A stretch of 64,000 nt of DNA, taken from the NCBI RefSeq assembly GCF_004526345.1, contig NZ_CP038213.1:1488001-1552000 (forward strand). The letters are read 5' to 3'. The first letter of the stretch is position 1, and each line of letters opens with the position of its first letter. The DNA comes from Ornithinimicrobium flavum. Its GTDB lineage: Bacteria; Actinomycetota; Actinomycetes; Actinomycetales; Dermatophilaceae. Shown here piece after piece: positions 17,740-27,130 of this stretch. Made by a program: the position numbers and the translations under genes. The notes beneath the pieces were generated by a model. It made no database searches. It was not told the DNA's origin and saw only the letters and a list, made by a program, of their open reading frames with translations.

Positions 17740-19178
17740 TGCCGCACGCCGTGCACGGTGGCGAGGAGCTCGGCATACCGGCCCTTGATCTCCTCCACCG
17801 ACGGGTCGAGGACCGGCTCCGCGCCGACGACGGTGTCCACCGCCGCCCACTGCGGGCAGGTCTCCTCGCCGGAGAGCACCCAGGCGGCCTGGAGCGCGGC
17901 GCCGCGGGCGACGTACTCGCCGGGACGGGGCACGACGAGCGGGACGCCGATGAAGGTCGCGGCGATCTCCCGGACGGCTGCCGACCCCGTCGCGCCGCCG
18001 ATGAGGAGGACCCGGTCGACGTCCACCCCCTCGCGGCGGAGGGCGTCGACGCCGGCGGCGACGTTGAGCAGCATGCCCTCGACGAAGGCCCGGGCCACGT
18101 TGGCGGGGGTGAGGTTGTCGCGGGTCATGCCGGACAGGGTGCCGCTCGCCGTCGGCAGGTTGGGGGTCCGCTCGCCGTCGAGGTAGGGGAGCAGGGTGAG
18201 CCCGCCCGCGCCGGGCTGCGCCTCGAGCGCCAGCCGCTCGAGCCCGGCCAGGTCCGTGCCGAGCGCCGTGGCCCCGGCGCCCAGCACGCGGGCGGCGTTG
18301 AGCGTGCACATGAGCGGCAGATGACCCCCGGCGGCGTCGGCGAAGCCGGCGACCTCGCCCGTGGGGTCCGAGGTGGGCCGTGGGTGCGAGGCGAAGGCGG
18401 TGCCGCTCGTGCCCAGCGAGACGGCCACGTCCCCGCCGCCCAGGCCGAGCCCCAGCGCCGCCGCCGCGTTGTCGCCGGCGCCGGGTCCGACCACCAGACC
18501 CCCGGGGCCGACCAGGCCTCCCGGGCTCCGGCCGGCAGCGGTGGCGGGGCCGAGCACCTCCGGCAGCTCGAGGTCGCCGCGGCCGGTCGCCAGGCGCAGG
18601 AGGTCTTCGTGGTAGGCGTCGGTGGAGGCGGAGAAATAGCCGGTGCCGGACGCGTCGGACCGGTCGGTGACCCACCTGCTCACCGGTGCGTCGCCGGCGA
18701 GCAGCCGGCTCGTCAGCCAGTCGTGCGGCAGCACGACGGTGCGCGTGCGCGCCAGGGAGTCCGGCTCGTTGCGGGCCAGCCAGCGCAGCTTGGTGACGGT
18801 GATCGCGGCGACCGGCACGACGCCGATCGCCTCCGCCCACGCCTGCGGTCCGCCGAGCTCGTCGATGAGGTCGAGCGCGTCCGGGGCCGACCGGGTGTCG
18901 TTCCAGAGCAGCGCCGGGCGGACCACCTGCTGGTCCTCGTCGAGGCACACCATGCCGTGCTGCTGACCGGCGACGGAGATCGCCGACACTCCCTCCAGCA
19001 ACCCACCGGAGGTCGCCTCGTGCAGGGCGCTCCACCAGTGGTCAGGGTGCACCTCGGTGCCGTCGGGATGGGACGCGCGGCCGGTGCGCACCACCTCGCC
19101 GGTGCGGGCTTCGCAGACCATCACCTTGCACGACTGCGTGGAGCTGTCGACCCCGGCGACCAGGGTGGGGGCGTTCAT
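17736..19178 (-). CDS. xylB: Xylulokinase
   Basis: A 480-residue FGGY-family kinase that phosphorylates D-xylulose to xylulose 5-phosphate for the pentose-phosphate pathway. It starts MNAPTLVAGVDSSTQSCKVM with the N-terminal DxxTxxxK-type phosphate motif, then ISVAGQQHGMVCLD, the xylulokinase GQQHG motif, WNDTRS, GAGDNAAAALGLG and LLIGGATGSAAVREIAA near the C-terminus. Length is normal for XylB. ATG 19178 is chosen because GAGG precedes it and the extra upstream residues do not fit the family. It lies in the polyol operon between the dehydrogenase genes and the small kinase, so it receives the ketose they produce. Confidence 0.92.
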   Translation of the reverse strand: MNAPTLVAGVDSSTQSCKVMVCEARTGEVVRTGRASHPDGTEVHPDHWWSALHEATSGGLLEGVSAISVAGQQHGMVCLDEDQQVVRPALLWNDTRSAPDALDLIDELGGPQAWAEAIGVVPVAAITVTKLRWLARNEPDSLARTRTVVLPHDWLTSRLLAGDAPVSRWVTDRSDASGTGYFSASTDAYHEDLLRLATGRGDLELPEVLGPATAAGRSPGGLVGPGGLVVGPGAGDNAAAALGLGLGGGDVAVSLGTSGTAFASHPRPTSDPTGEVAGFADAAGGHLPLMCTLNAARVLGAGATALGTDLAGLERLALEAQPGAGGLTLLPYLDGERTPNLPTASGTLSGMTRDNLTPANVARAFVEGMLLNVAAGVDALRREGVDVDRVLLIGGATGSAAVREIAATFIGVPLVVPRPGEYVARGAALQAAWVLSGEETCPQWAAVDTVVGAEPVLDPSVEEIKGRYAELLATVHGVRQ

Positions 19179-19185
19179 CAGTGCC

Positions 19186-20250
19186 TCAGTCCTCCCAGAC
19201 GATGCAGACCTTGCCCGCCTGCCCACCGTCGGCGACCTCGTAGGCCGCGCCGGCCTCGCTCAGCGGGTAGCGATGGGTCACGATCCTCTCAGGATGCTCG
19301 CCCCACCGCACGAGCATCTCGAGCAGCTCGGCCATGTGCTGCACCGACGACACCCACGACCCGTGCACGCTGATCTGCGGGTGGATGAGCAGCGGCGAGA
19401 CGTCCATCGTCATCGTGCCGCCCTCGCCCACCAGGACGCACCGACCCCAGTGCCGGGTATGCCGCAGCGCGGCCAGTCGGGCGTCGGGGTGGCCGGAGCA
19501 GTCGATCGCCACCTCGCAGCCCCGGCCGTCGGTGGCCGAGCCGACCGCCTCCGCCAGGTCGGCCGGGTCGGTCACCGCCACGTCGAGCAGGTCCAGGCGC
19601 TGGGCCAGCTCCACCCGGCTGGCGACGGGGTCCATACCGATGACCCGGCGGGCGCCGAGGTGACGGCCCAGCAACGCCGCCGCCAGCCCGACCGGCCCGA
19701 GGCCGGTGACCAGGAGCGTGTCGCGGCCGCTGACCTGGCCTCTGAGCAGGCCCTCGTAGGCGGTGCCGAAGCCGCAGGAGACCAGCGCCCCGTCGACGAA
19801 GGTCAGCGGCTCGGGCAGCAGCAGGCAGCTGACCTCCTCGGCCAGCAGGTAGTCGGCGTGCCCGCCGTCGCGCTGCCAGCCGTGCGCCGCCCGGTGCTCG
19901 GAGGAGCACCCGACGGGGTAGCCGCGGCGGCACTCCTCGCACTGGCCGCACCCGCTGATGTGGTAGACGACGACCCGGTCGCCGGGGGAGAGCCGACGGG
20001 CTCTCGGCCCCACGGCGACGACCTCCCCGCACGGCTCGTGTCCGGCGACGACACCCTGGTAGGCCTCGGCGCCGACGCCGAGGTGCTCGCGGTAGATCGC
20101 CCGGATGTCCGACCCGCAGATGCTCGAGGCGCGCATCTTGAGCAGCACCTGGCCCGGCCCCGGCTCGGGCACGTCGACGGTGACGTGCTCGACGGTGGAG
20201 TCGCCCGGGAGCCGGACGCCGCGCATGGTGGAGGGCAGGGTCGTCGGCAC
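19186..20250 (-). CDS. Zinc-dependent medium-chain dehydrogenase (polyol dehydrogenase-like)
   Basis: A 354-residue MDR enzyme. The catalytic zinc ligands are present ([18 protein letters not shown]), as is the structural zinc loop with four cysteines ([17 protein letters not shown]). The Rossmann motif [13 protein letters not shown] is followed by IGMDPVASR, where an acidic residue at the end of the second strand favours NAD. It should oxidise a secondary alcohol of a sugar or polyol. It sits seven bases upstream of xylB and just after a second zinc dehydrogenase, so a polyol or sugar derivative is the likely substrate; the exact one cannot be read from sequence. Confidence 0.88.
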   Translation of the reverse strand: MPTTLPSTMRGVRLPGDSTVEHVTVDVPEPGPGQVLLKMRASSICGSDIRAIYREHLGVGAEAYQGVVAGHEPCGEVVAVGPRARRLSPGDRVVVYHISGCGQCEECRRGYPVGCSSEHRAAHGWQRDGGHADYLLAEEVSCLLLPEPLTFVDGALVSCGFGTAYEGLLRGQVSGRDTLLVTGLGPVGLAAALLGRHLGARRVIGMDPVASRVELAQRLDLLDVAVTDPADLAEAVGSATDGRGCEVAIDCSGHPDARLAALRHTRHWGRCVLVGEGGTMTMDVSPLLIHPQISVHGSWVSSVQHMAELLEMLVRWGEHPERIVTHRYPLSEAGAAYEVADGGQAGKVCIVWED

Positions 20251-20257
20251 GTGTTCC

Positions 20258-21306
20258 TCAGCTCTGGGGGTGGATCATCGACTTGATGGCCCGCGGGTCG
20301 TCCGTCGCCGCGGTGAGCGCCTCGGCGGTCTGGTCGAGCCGGAAGTGCCCGGTGACGAGGTCGTCCAGCCGCACCTGCCCGCAGCGAGCAGAGCGATGGC
20401 CGTGGGCCAGGTGTTGGCGTAGCGGAAGACCCCGGTCACCAGGAGCTCGCGCTCCTGGACGAGCGAGAGCGGCAGGGCGAGGGTGTCGCCGCCCATGCCG
20501 ACCAGCACGGCCCGCCCGGCCGGGGACAGCGACCGCAGACCGGCCAGCGTCGAGCCGGCGTGGCCGCTGCACTCCAGCAGCACGTGGGGGTCGGGGCGCT
20601 CGCCGTACCAGTCGGGCAGCGACACCTCGCTGGCGTCCACCGTGTCCGTGGCACCGTGCGCGGCCGCGACCGCGAGCCGGTGCGGGTTGACGTCGACGAC
20701 CACGACCTCGGCCGCACCCGCCACGCGCGCCACCTGGGCGCAGAGCAGCCCGACCGGCCCGGCCCCGGTGACGAGCACGCGGTCGCCGGTGCCGACGGCG
20801 GCCTTGCGGCAGGCCCACAGCGCGACCGAGAGCGGCTCGACCATCGCGGCGGCGTCGTCCCCCACCTCGTCCGGCACGGGGTGGGCGAAGGCGGAGTGGT
20901 GCACGATGAGCTCGCTGAGCGAGCCGTCGACCGGCGGGGTGGCGTGGAAGACCATGGCCGGGCACAGGTTGTAGCGACCGGACAGGCACTGCTCGCACTG
21001 CCGGCACGGCACGCCGGGCTCGATCGAGACCCGCTGCCCGACGCGGGCGGGGTCCACGTCCGCGCCGACGCCGACGATGACCCCGGCCGACTCGTGACCG
21101 AGGACCAGCGGCGCCGTCACGGCATACGAGCCGATCCGTCCGTGCGTGTAGTAGTGCGTGTCGGACCCGCACACCCCGACCGAGGTGACCTGGATGAGGA
21201 CCTCGTCGTGCCCGGGCTGCGGGCGCGGGCGCTCCTGGACCTGGATCGTGCCGGGCTCGAGCAGGACGGCGGTCCGCGTCGTCCCGCGGTCGTCAGCCGT
21301 TGACAT
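20258..21306 (-). CDS. Sorbitol/L-iditol dehydrogenase-like zinc dehydrogenase, one-base frameshift
   Basis: An MDR enzyme of about 348 residues starting [20 protein letters not shown]. It has [11 protein letters not shown] and GHESAGVIV (zinc site), four cysteines in [17 protein letters not shown] (structural zinc), and [14 protein letters not shown] (NAD fold), as in sorbitol and xylitol dehydrogenases. The frame breaks near 20384, where GCGGGCAGGTG lacks a C expected in LLAAGQVRLDD. The correct C-terminus ([19 protein letters not shown]) continues in another frame to 20258. The rest is well conserved, so this may be a sequencing slip. Its start overlaps the mannitol-type dehydrogenase gene by 14 bases. 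Confidence 0.78.
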
Positions 21307-22789
21307 GGTCCTCCAGGGTCGCGCGGGCACCCTTGTCGTGCAACGACCGGAGGAACCCGAGGTATGCGGTGGTGAACCGCTCGTCGTGCCGCAGGTCGCC
21401 GAAGAAGGACTCGTCCTCGAGGAAGGCGAGCGGCTCCTCGCGCTGCCGCGCGGCCGCCGCCATCACCGTGTCCCTGAACCGGTCGACCACCTCGATCGGC
21501 TCGCCCTGCTCGTCCACCCCCTCGGCATACCGGGCCCAGGAGGCGACGACGAGCGCGGAGGAGTCGATCCGGCCGCCGCGCTCGAGGTTGTGCCGGATCA
21601 CCGGCACCAACCACTTCGGTATGCGGTCGCTGGACTCCGCGCACAGGCGCGCCAGGGTGTCGCGCACCTCGGGGTTGGCGAAGCGGTCGATGAGCTCGCG
21701 GCGGTAGGCGTCGAGGTCGACGCCCGGGACCTCGGGCAGGGTGGGCGTGCCCTCGTGCTCCATGTAGCCGAGCAGGAACGTGACGAAGAGCGGGTCCTGG
21801 CAGACCTCGTGGGCGTAGCGGTAGCCGGCGAGGTAGCCGAGGTAGCACAGCGCCTGGTGGCTGGCGTTGAGCAGGCGGAGCTTCATCAGCTCGTAGGGGA
21901 CGACGTCGTCGACGACCTGGGCGCCGGCTGCCTCGAAGGCGGGGCGTCCGGTGGGGAAGGAGTCCTCAAGCACCCACTGGGTGAACGGCTCGCAGACCAC
22001 CGGCCACGCGTCCTCCACCCCGAACTGCTCGGCCAGCGCCGTGATGTCCTCCTGGCTGGTCACCGGGGTGATGCGGTCGACCATCGAGCTGGGGAACGCG
22101 ACGTGCTCGGCGAGCCAGGGGGCCAGCGGCTCGCTGCCCGGCGAGCGGTCGTCCTGCAGAGCTGCGAAGGCGCCGATCATCGCCCGGGCGACGTCGCCGT
22201 TGCCAGGCAGGTTGTCGCAGGAGAGCACGGTGAACGGCTCGGTCCCGGCCGCCCGGCGCCGGCGCAGCGCCTCGCAGATGAAGCCGAATGCGCTGCGCGG
22301 GGTGCCGGGGGAGTCGAGGTCGGCCTGCAGGGCCGGGTCGTCGGGGTCGAAGCGGCCGGTCACCTGGTTGACGTGGTAGCCGCCCTCGGTGATGGTCAGG
22401 GAGACGATCCGGACCCGGGGGTCGACCATGGCGGCCAGCACCGCCTCGGGGTCGTCCGGGGCGAAGAGGTAGTCGACCATGGAGCCGATGACCCGCGGCT
22501 CCAGCCTCCCGTCAGGATGCTTGAGCACCAGCGTGTAGAGGCAGTCCTGCCCCTTGAGGGCGTCGCGCATGCGGACGTCGCCGGGCATCGTGCCGACCCC
22601 CACGATCGCCCAGTCGGAGTCGCGGCCGTCCTCCATGAGACGGTCGAGGTACATCGCCTCGTGCGCCCGGTGGAAGCCGCCGACGCCGAGGTGGACGATG
22701 CCGGGGGTCAGGGTCGAGCGGTCGTAGGTGGGCCGGGCCACCGTGTGGGGCAGCTCGTCCAGGGTCTCGTCGCTGAGGGGGACCGGCAT
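21293..22789 (-). CDS. Mannitol/polyol dehydrogenase (long-chain family)
   Basis: A 498-residue member of the mannitol 2-dehydrogenase/fructuronate reductase family, which oxidises mannitol, arabinitol or sorbitol to the ketose with NAD. Visible are GIVHLGVGGFHRAHEAMYLD (nucleotide-binding loop), SLTITEGGYHVN, SCDNLPGNGDVA and KLRLLNASHQALCYLG, the KxxxLNxxH catalytic motif. Length is as expected. ATG 22789 overlaps the stop of the upstream permease (TGATG), so translation is coupled. With xylB downstream, D-arabinitol or a similar pentitol giving xylulose is plausible, but mannitol is not excluded. Confidence 0.9.
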   Translation of the reverse strand: MPVPLSDETLDELPHTVARPTYDRSTLTPGIVHLGVGGFHRAHEAMYLDRLMEDGRDSDWAIVGVGTMPGDVRMRDALKGQDCLYTLVLKHPDGRLEPRVIGSMVDYLFAPDDPEAVLAAMVDPRVRIVSLTITEGGYHVNQVTGRFDPDDPALQADLDSPGTPRSAFGFICEALRRRRAAGTEPFTVLSCDNLPGNGDVARAMIGAFAALQDDRSPGSEPLAPWLAEHVAFPSSMVDRITPVTSQEDITALAEQFGVEDAWPVVCEPFTQWVLEDSFPTGRPAFEAAGAQVVDDVVPYELMKLRLLNASHQALCYLGYLAGYRYAHEVCQDPLFVTFLLGYMEHEGTPTLPEVPGVDLDAYRRELIDRFANPEVRDTLARLCAESSDRIPKWLVPVIRHNLERGGRIDSSALVVASWARYAEGVDEQGEPIEVVDRFRDTVMAAAARQREEPLAFLEDESFFGDLRHDERFTTAYLGFLRSLHDKGARATLEDHVNG

Positions 22790-23652
22790 CACCGCACGGC
22801 GCCCATGGACAGGCCTGTGACCAGCTTGTCCTGCGCGGCGAAGCCGGCGGCCAGGACCGGGACCGAGACGACCAGGCTGGCCGCGCAGACCTGCGCCAGG
22901 AACAGGCCCTGGCTGGTGACGAAGCCGGTGAGGTAGACGGGCGCGGTCTGGGCGACGGTGCTGGTCAGGACGCGGGCGAGGAGCAGCTCGTTCCAGCTGA
23001 AGATGAAGCAGATGAGCGCCGCCGCGGCGATGCCGGGCATCACGACCGGGGCGATCACCTGGCGCAGGGTGGTCGTCAGGTTCGCCCCGTCGATCTGCGC
23101 CGCCTCGATCATCTCCACCGGAACCTCCGCGAGGAACGAGCGCAGCATCCAGATGGCGATCGGCAGGTTCATCGACGTGTAGAAGATGGTGAGCAGCACG
23201 ATGTTGTCCAGCAGCCCGGAGAACTGCGCGAACAGGTAGATCGGCAGGATCGCGGCGACGATCGGCAGCATCTTGGTGGAGAGCATGAAGAACAGCACGT
23301 CCTGCCACTTCTTCACCGGTCGGATCGACAGCGCGTAGGCCGCCGGGAAGGCCAGGAGGATGACCAGCGCCGTCGACAGCACGCTGGCGGTCAGGGAGTT
23401 GAGCAGCGGCCCCCACGGGTCCGCCCCGAAGAAGTTGCGGTAGCCCTCCACGCTGAAGGGGGCGAACAGCTGCGGCGGGTTGGTCGCCGCATCCGTCTCG
23501 CTCCGGAAGGACACCAGCACCATCCACAGGAACGGGATGAAGAAGAGCAGGCCGATCGCCCAGGCCAGGATCGCCAGGCCGAGGCCCTGGCGACCGGCCT
23601 TGTCGCGGAACGGCGACCGACGCTGGCTCGGGGGCTTCAGGGCGATGGTCAT
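22789..23652 (-). CDS. Sugar/polyol ABC transporter permease (MalG type)
   Basis: A 287-residue inner permease with six predicted membrane segments. It has the ABC permease EAA loop (EMIEAAQIDGANLTTTLRQV), which docks the ATPase, and a MalG-like start with LFFIPFLWMVLVSFRSETDA. Start and stop overlap both neighbours by four bases. It should form the membrane channel with the next gene. No ATPase gene is found in the operon, so a shared MsiK-type ATPase encoded elsewhere is likely, as in other actinomycetes. Confidence 0.92.
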   Translation of the reverse strand: MTIALKPPSQRRSPFRDKAGRQGLGLAILAWAIGLLFFIPFLWMVLVSFRSETDAATNPPQLFAPFSVEGYRNFFGADPWGPLLNSLTASVLSTALVILLAFPAAYALSIRPVKKWQDVLFFMLSTKMLPIVAAILPIYLFAQFSGLLDNIVLLTIFYTSMNLPIAIWMLRSFLAEVPVEMIEAAQIDGANLTTTLRQVIAPVVMPGIAAAALICFIFSWNELLLARVLTSTVAQTAPVYLTGFVTSQGLFLAQVCAASLVVSVPVLAAGFAAQDKLVTGLSMGAVR

Positions 23653-24596
23653 CGTGACTCCTCCTGGAAGACGGTGAAGACGGTCCGGAGGGCGAGCATC
23701 GACACGATGAGGGTGCCCGCCACCGTGACCACGCCGGCTGCCGAGGCGCGGCCGTAGTCCTGTGCGGTGTAGAAGGTCTGGTAGACGAAGTAGGGCAGGT
23801 TGGCGCTGCCGGTGGCGCCGGCCGTGATGGTGAAGACGTGGTCGAAGTTCTGCACCACGTAGATGGTGCCGAGCAGCACGCTGAGCTCGATGTAGGGGCG
23901 CAGGTGCGGCAGCGTCATGTGCCGGAAGATCTGCCAGCTGCTCGCGCCGTCGATGCGCGCCGCCTCGACGACGTCCATCGGCCGGCTCTGCAGCCCGGCC
24001 AGCAGGATGAGCATCATGAACGGCGTCCACTGCCAGGAGATCGCCGCGATCAGGGCCGGCAGCGGCATGCTGCCGACCCAGTCGGGCTGGGGGGCGTCGT
24101 CGCCGAGGAAGATGGTGAGCAGGCCGTTGAACAGGCCGTACTCGGGGTTGTAGAGCGCGTGCTTCCACAGCAGGGCCGCCGCGATCGGCACCAGCAGGAA
24201 CGGCGTGATCATCATCGTGCGCACCACGCCGCGGCCGGGGAACTTCCGGTCCAGCAGGAGCGCGATGACCAGACCCAGGATGAGGCAGATGAGCACCACG
24301 CTCACGGTCAGGACGACGGTGACGACCACCGCCGAGCGGGCGTTGACGTCCGTGAAGACCCGTGCGTAGTTGCTGAACCCGGCGAACCCGCGGTCGTCCG
24401 GGTAGTAGGAGTTCCAGTCCATGAACGAGACGATCAGCGTGCCTATGAACGGCAGCTGGGTCAGCACGATCACGAAGATCAGGGCGGGCAGCAGCGGCAG
24501 CCGGCGGCGCCACGTCTCCGACATCCCGCTCTGCCGTCGCTCGGCGGGCGGTGGTGCCCCCGTCCGGACGGCGTCGGCGGCCACTTCGGTGCTCAT
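23649..24596 (-). CDS. Sugar/polyol ABC transporter permease (MalF type)
   Basis: A 315-residue permease with a cytoplasmic N-terminus followed by six hydrophobic segments (LLPALIFVIVLTQLPFIGTL first). The EAA loop is DVVEAARIDGASSWQIFRHM. It has the usual partner pattern of a MalF-type subunit beside a MalG-type one. ATG 24596 overlaps the stop of the binding-protein gene (ATGA). It serves the polyol import system of this operon. Confidence 0.92.
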   Translation of the reverse strand: MSTEVAADAVRTGAPPPAERRQSGMSETWRRRLPLLPALIFVIVLTQLPFIGTLIVSFMDWNSYYPDDRGFAGFSNYARVFTDVNARSAVVVTVVLTVSVVLICLILGLVIALLLDRKFPGRGVVRTMMITPFLLVPIAAALLWKHALYNPEYGLFNGLLTIFLGDDAPQPDWVGSMPLPALIAAISWQWTPFMMLILLAGLQSRPMDVVEAARIDGASSWQIFRHMTLPHLRPYIELSVLLGTIYVVQNFDHVFTITAGATGSANLPYFVYQTFYTAQDYGRASAAGVVTVAGTLIVSMLALRTVFTVFQEESR

Positions 24597-25990
24597 CGGT
24601 CGCGCTCCTCTCGTGCCTCGTAGCGTTCGGCGATGTCCTCGGCCAGCTGCTGGCCCTGGGCGAGGGCGTCCTCGACGCTCATCCGTCCCGCGATCGCGGC
24701 GCTGATGTCCTGGCTGACCTGGGTGCCGAGCTCGGGGAACTCGGGCAGGCCGATGAACTGGATGCCCATCGCGGGCCGGGGCTGCAGGCCGGGGTTCTCC
24801 GGGTCGGCGGCCTCGATCGCCTGCCTGGTCGGCTCGGCGAACGCTCCCGCGACCTCGAGGTAGTCGGGGTTCTCGTAGGTGGAGGCCCGCTTGCCGGACG
24901 GCACCTGGGCCCACCCGACCTGCTCGCCGACCAGCTCCTCGTACTCCTTGCTCGAGGCCCAGGAGATGAACTCCCACGCGTCGTCCTTGTTCTCCGAGGC
25001 TTCCTGGACCGCGAACGACCAGGCGTAGAGCCACCCGGAGCTGTCCGTCTCGACCACCGGTGCGGGCGCGTAGCCGAGCAGGCCCTGCACGGGGGAGCCG
25101 TCGGCCTCGAGCGAGCCGGCGGCCGAGGTCGCGTCGTACCACATCGCCGAGTTGCCCTGCGTCAGGTTGTTGAGGCACTCGACGAAGCCGGAGTTGGGCG
25201 CGCCGCGCTGACCGTGCTCACGCACCAGGTCGACGTAGAAGGTGACGGCCTCGGTGAACTCCGGCGAGTTGACCATCGGTGTCATCCCGCTCGTGGAGTT
25301 CTGCTCGTCGGACTCGAACCAGGTGCCGCCGAAGGTGTTGACCACGGTGGTCAGAGGGGCGAAGATCTGGCCCCAGCCGGGCTGCCCGCGCAGACAGATG
25401 CCGGACATGCCGGGCTCGGCCCCGTCCACCTGGGCGGCGATGTCGGCGACCTCCTGCCAGGTGGGCTGCTCAGGCATCGCGATGCCCTCACGGTCCAGGA
25501 TGTCCTTGCGGTACATCAGGAACGACGACTCGCCGTAGAACGGCTCCCCGTAGACGCTGCCGTCGACCGTCAGCGACGTCGTCATCGGCGCGAGGATGTC
25601 GTCCTGGTCGAAGTCCGGGTCGCCGGCGATGTAGTCGTCGAGGTTGGCGACCCACCCGGCCCGCGCGTAGATCGGGATCTCGAAGTTGGAGAGGGTGGCC
25701 ACGTCATACTGCCCCGACTGGCTGGTGAACTCCTGGCTGACCCGGTCGCGGAGGTCGTTCTCCGGCAGGATCGTGTAGTTGACCGTGATCCCCGTCTCGG
25801 CGGTGAAGTGCTCCTCGGTCAGCCGCTGGAGATCGGCCATCTGCGGGTTGTTCACCATGATCACGTTCAGTGACCCCTCCGCCCCCGAGCCGCCACCCGC
25901 CCAGCCCAGGGTGCAGGCGCTGAGCGAGAGCGAGGCGGCGAGGGACAGGGCCAGCGCCGTCGTGGTCCGTGCCCGTCTGCGTCGTTGCAC
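24593..25990 (-). CDS. Polyol/sugar ABC transporter substrate-binding lipoprotein
   Basis: A 465-residue family 1 extracellular binding protein. The twin-arginine-rich start MQRRRRARTTTALALSLAAS leads to the lipobox LSAC, so the mature protein is anchored to the membrane. The body has the MalE/SmoE-like fold: VIMVNNPQMADLQRLTEEHF, VDGSVYGEPFYGESSFLMYR, AMWYDATSAAGSL and AWEFISWASSKEY. The best resemblance is to sorbitol/mannitol-binding proteins, which fits the dehydrogenases downstream. It is the first gene of the eight-gene operon and diverges from the SorC-type regulator, with an operator-like dyad between them. Confidence 0.9.
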   Translation of the reverse strand: MQRRRRARTTTALALSLAASLSLSACTLGWAGGGSGAEGSLNVIMVNNPQMADLQRLTEEHFTAETGITVNYTILPENDLRDRVSQEFTSQSGQYDVATLSNFEIPIYARAGWVANLDDYIAGDPDFDQDDILAPMTTSLTVDGSVYGEPFYGESSFLMYRKDILDREGIAMPEQPTWQEVADIAAQVDGAEPGMSGICLRGQPGWGQIFAPLTTVVNTFGGTWFESDEQNSTSGMTPMVNSPEFTEAVTFYVDLVREHGQRGAPNSGFVECLNNLTQGNSAMWYDATSAAGSLEADGSPVQGLLGYAPAPVVETDSSGWLYAWSFAVQEASENKDDAWEFISWASSKEYEELVGEQVGWAQVPSGKRASTYENPDYLEVAGAFAEPTRQAIEAADPENPGLQPRPAMGIQFIGLPEFPELGTQVSQDISAAIAGRMSVEDALAQGQQLAEDIAERYEAREERDR

Positions 25991-26009
25991 TGTCTCTCCC
26001 CTTCGTCGG

Positions 26010-26042
26010 GCTCAAACGAGCAACTGTCGTGCACGCTTGAGC
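26010..26042. promoter_or_regulatory. Operator-like inverted repeat between the polyol operon and its regulator
   Basis: GCTCAAACGAGCA (26010-26022) and TGCACGCTTGAGC (26030-26042) are inverted copies matching at 11 of 13 positions around seven bases. The dyad lies 20 bases upstream of the binding-protein start in the divergent promoter region. It is the likely binding site of the SorC-type regulator. Confidence 0.6.
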
Positions 26043-26132
26043 GCAGGTGATCGAGTCAACTATCTTTCTGCTGGGGTGTCAAGGCCTTCCCGACGCCGTG
26101 GGTCGGGATCCCGGACGGAGAGGCGGCAGGCG

Positions 26133-27077
26133 ATGGGGCGAGGAGACGTCTTGGGCTCGGGTGAGCGGCGTGCTGCTGCCGCCGTGGCGCGTCGGTACTA
26201 CCTGGACGGCGAGTCCAAGGTCGACATCGCGGCCGAGCTCGGCCTGAGCCGCTTCAAGGTCGCCCGCCTGCTGGACCTGGCCAAGGAGGCCGGGATGGTG
26301 CGGATCGAGATCGTCGAGCCGGTCGAGGAGCAGATGCTCGAGCTCGCGGCACGGGTCAGCAGCAGGTGGGGCCTGCGCGAGTGCTGGGTCGTGCCCGGCT
26401 CGGCCACGGCGCAGCTGGACGTCGCGCGGGCAGCGGCCGAGCTGCTGGGCAGGCTGCTCGGCCCGCAGGACGTGCTGGGTATGCCGTGGAGCCGGTCGGT
26501 GCACGCCATGGTCGACTCCCTGGTCACGCTGCCGCGGGTGCCGATCGTGCAGCTCAGCGGCGCGGCGGCGACAACCTCTGTGGACAGCAGCACGGTCGAC
26601 ATCGTGCGTCGCGCGTCCCGGATCGCCGGTGGTGGGCGGCAGGTCTTCTTCGCACCTCTGGTCATGCCCGACGAGCAGGCGGCCGAGGCGGTGCGCCGTG
26701 ATCCCGCGGTGCGCGACACCCTGGCCGCCGCGAGCACCGTGACGGTGGCGATGGTGGGCATCGGGGCCTGGGCTCCGGGGGAGTCGACCATCTACGACCT
26801 CGTCGACGAGGCGGCCCGTGACGAGGTGGTCGCCGTCAACACCGTCGGCGAGATCGCCGGGGTCTTCTTCGACGAGCAGGGGCGTCTCGTCGAGCCTCCC
26901 CTCTCCCGGAGGGTGATCGCGCTGAGCGGGGAGCAGCTCGTCGGGATTCCCACGGTGCTCGCCAGCTGTCACCAGCTGTCGCGGATGCCGGCGCTGGTTC
27001 CTGCGTTGCGAGGGGGACTCGTCAACGCGCTCGTCGTCACGGCAGAGATCGCGGACGCGCTGCTGGACGTCCCCTGA
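26133..27077 (+). CDS. SorC/DeoR-type sugar-binding transcriptional regulator
   Basis: A 314-residue regulator. The N-terminal helix-turn-helix reads ARRYYLDGESKVDIAAELGL then SRFKVARLLDLAKEAGMVRI, the hallmark of SorC-family proteins. The C-terminal sugar-phosphate-binding domain includes LLGPQDVLGMPWSRSVHAMV, QLSGAAATTSVDSSTVDIVR, TVAMVGIGAW, VNTVGEIAGVFFDEQG, and IALSGEQLVGIPTVLAS. Such proteins are released from or recruited to DNA by phosphorylated sugars. It is divergent from the polyol operon and separated from it by the dyad at 26010-26042, so local control is expected. Confidence 0.9.
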   Translation: MGRGDVLGSGERRAAAAVARRYYLDGESKVDIAAELGLSRFKVARLLDLAKEAGMVRIEIVEPVEEQMLELAARVSSRWGLRECWVVPGSATAQLDVARAAAELLGRLLGPQDVLGMPWSRSVHAMVDSLVTLPRVPIVQLSGAAATTSVDSSTVDIVRRASRIAGGGRQVFFAPLVMPDEQAAEAVRRDPAVRDTLAAASTVTVAMVGIGAWAPGESTIYDLVDEAARDEVVAVNTVGEIAGVFFDEQGRLVEPPLSRRVIALSGEQLVGIPTVLASCHQLSRMPALVPALRGGLVNALVVTAEIADALLDVP

Positions 27078-27130
27078 CACGGCTCGGCGAGCGTCCCCGG
27101 CAACGGCGCGTGCTCGAGCGAGGAGGCACA

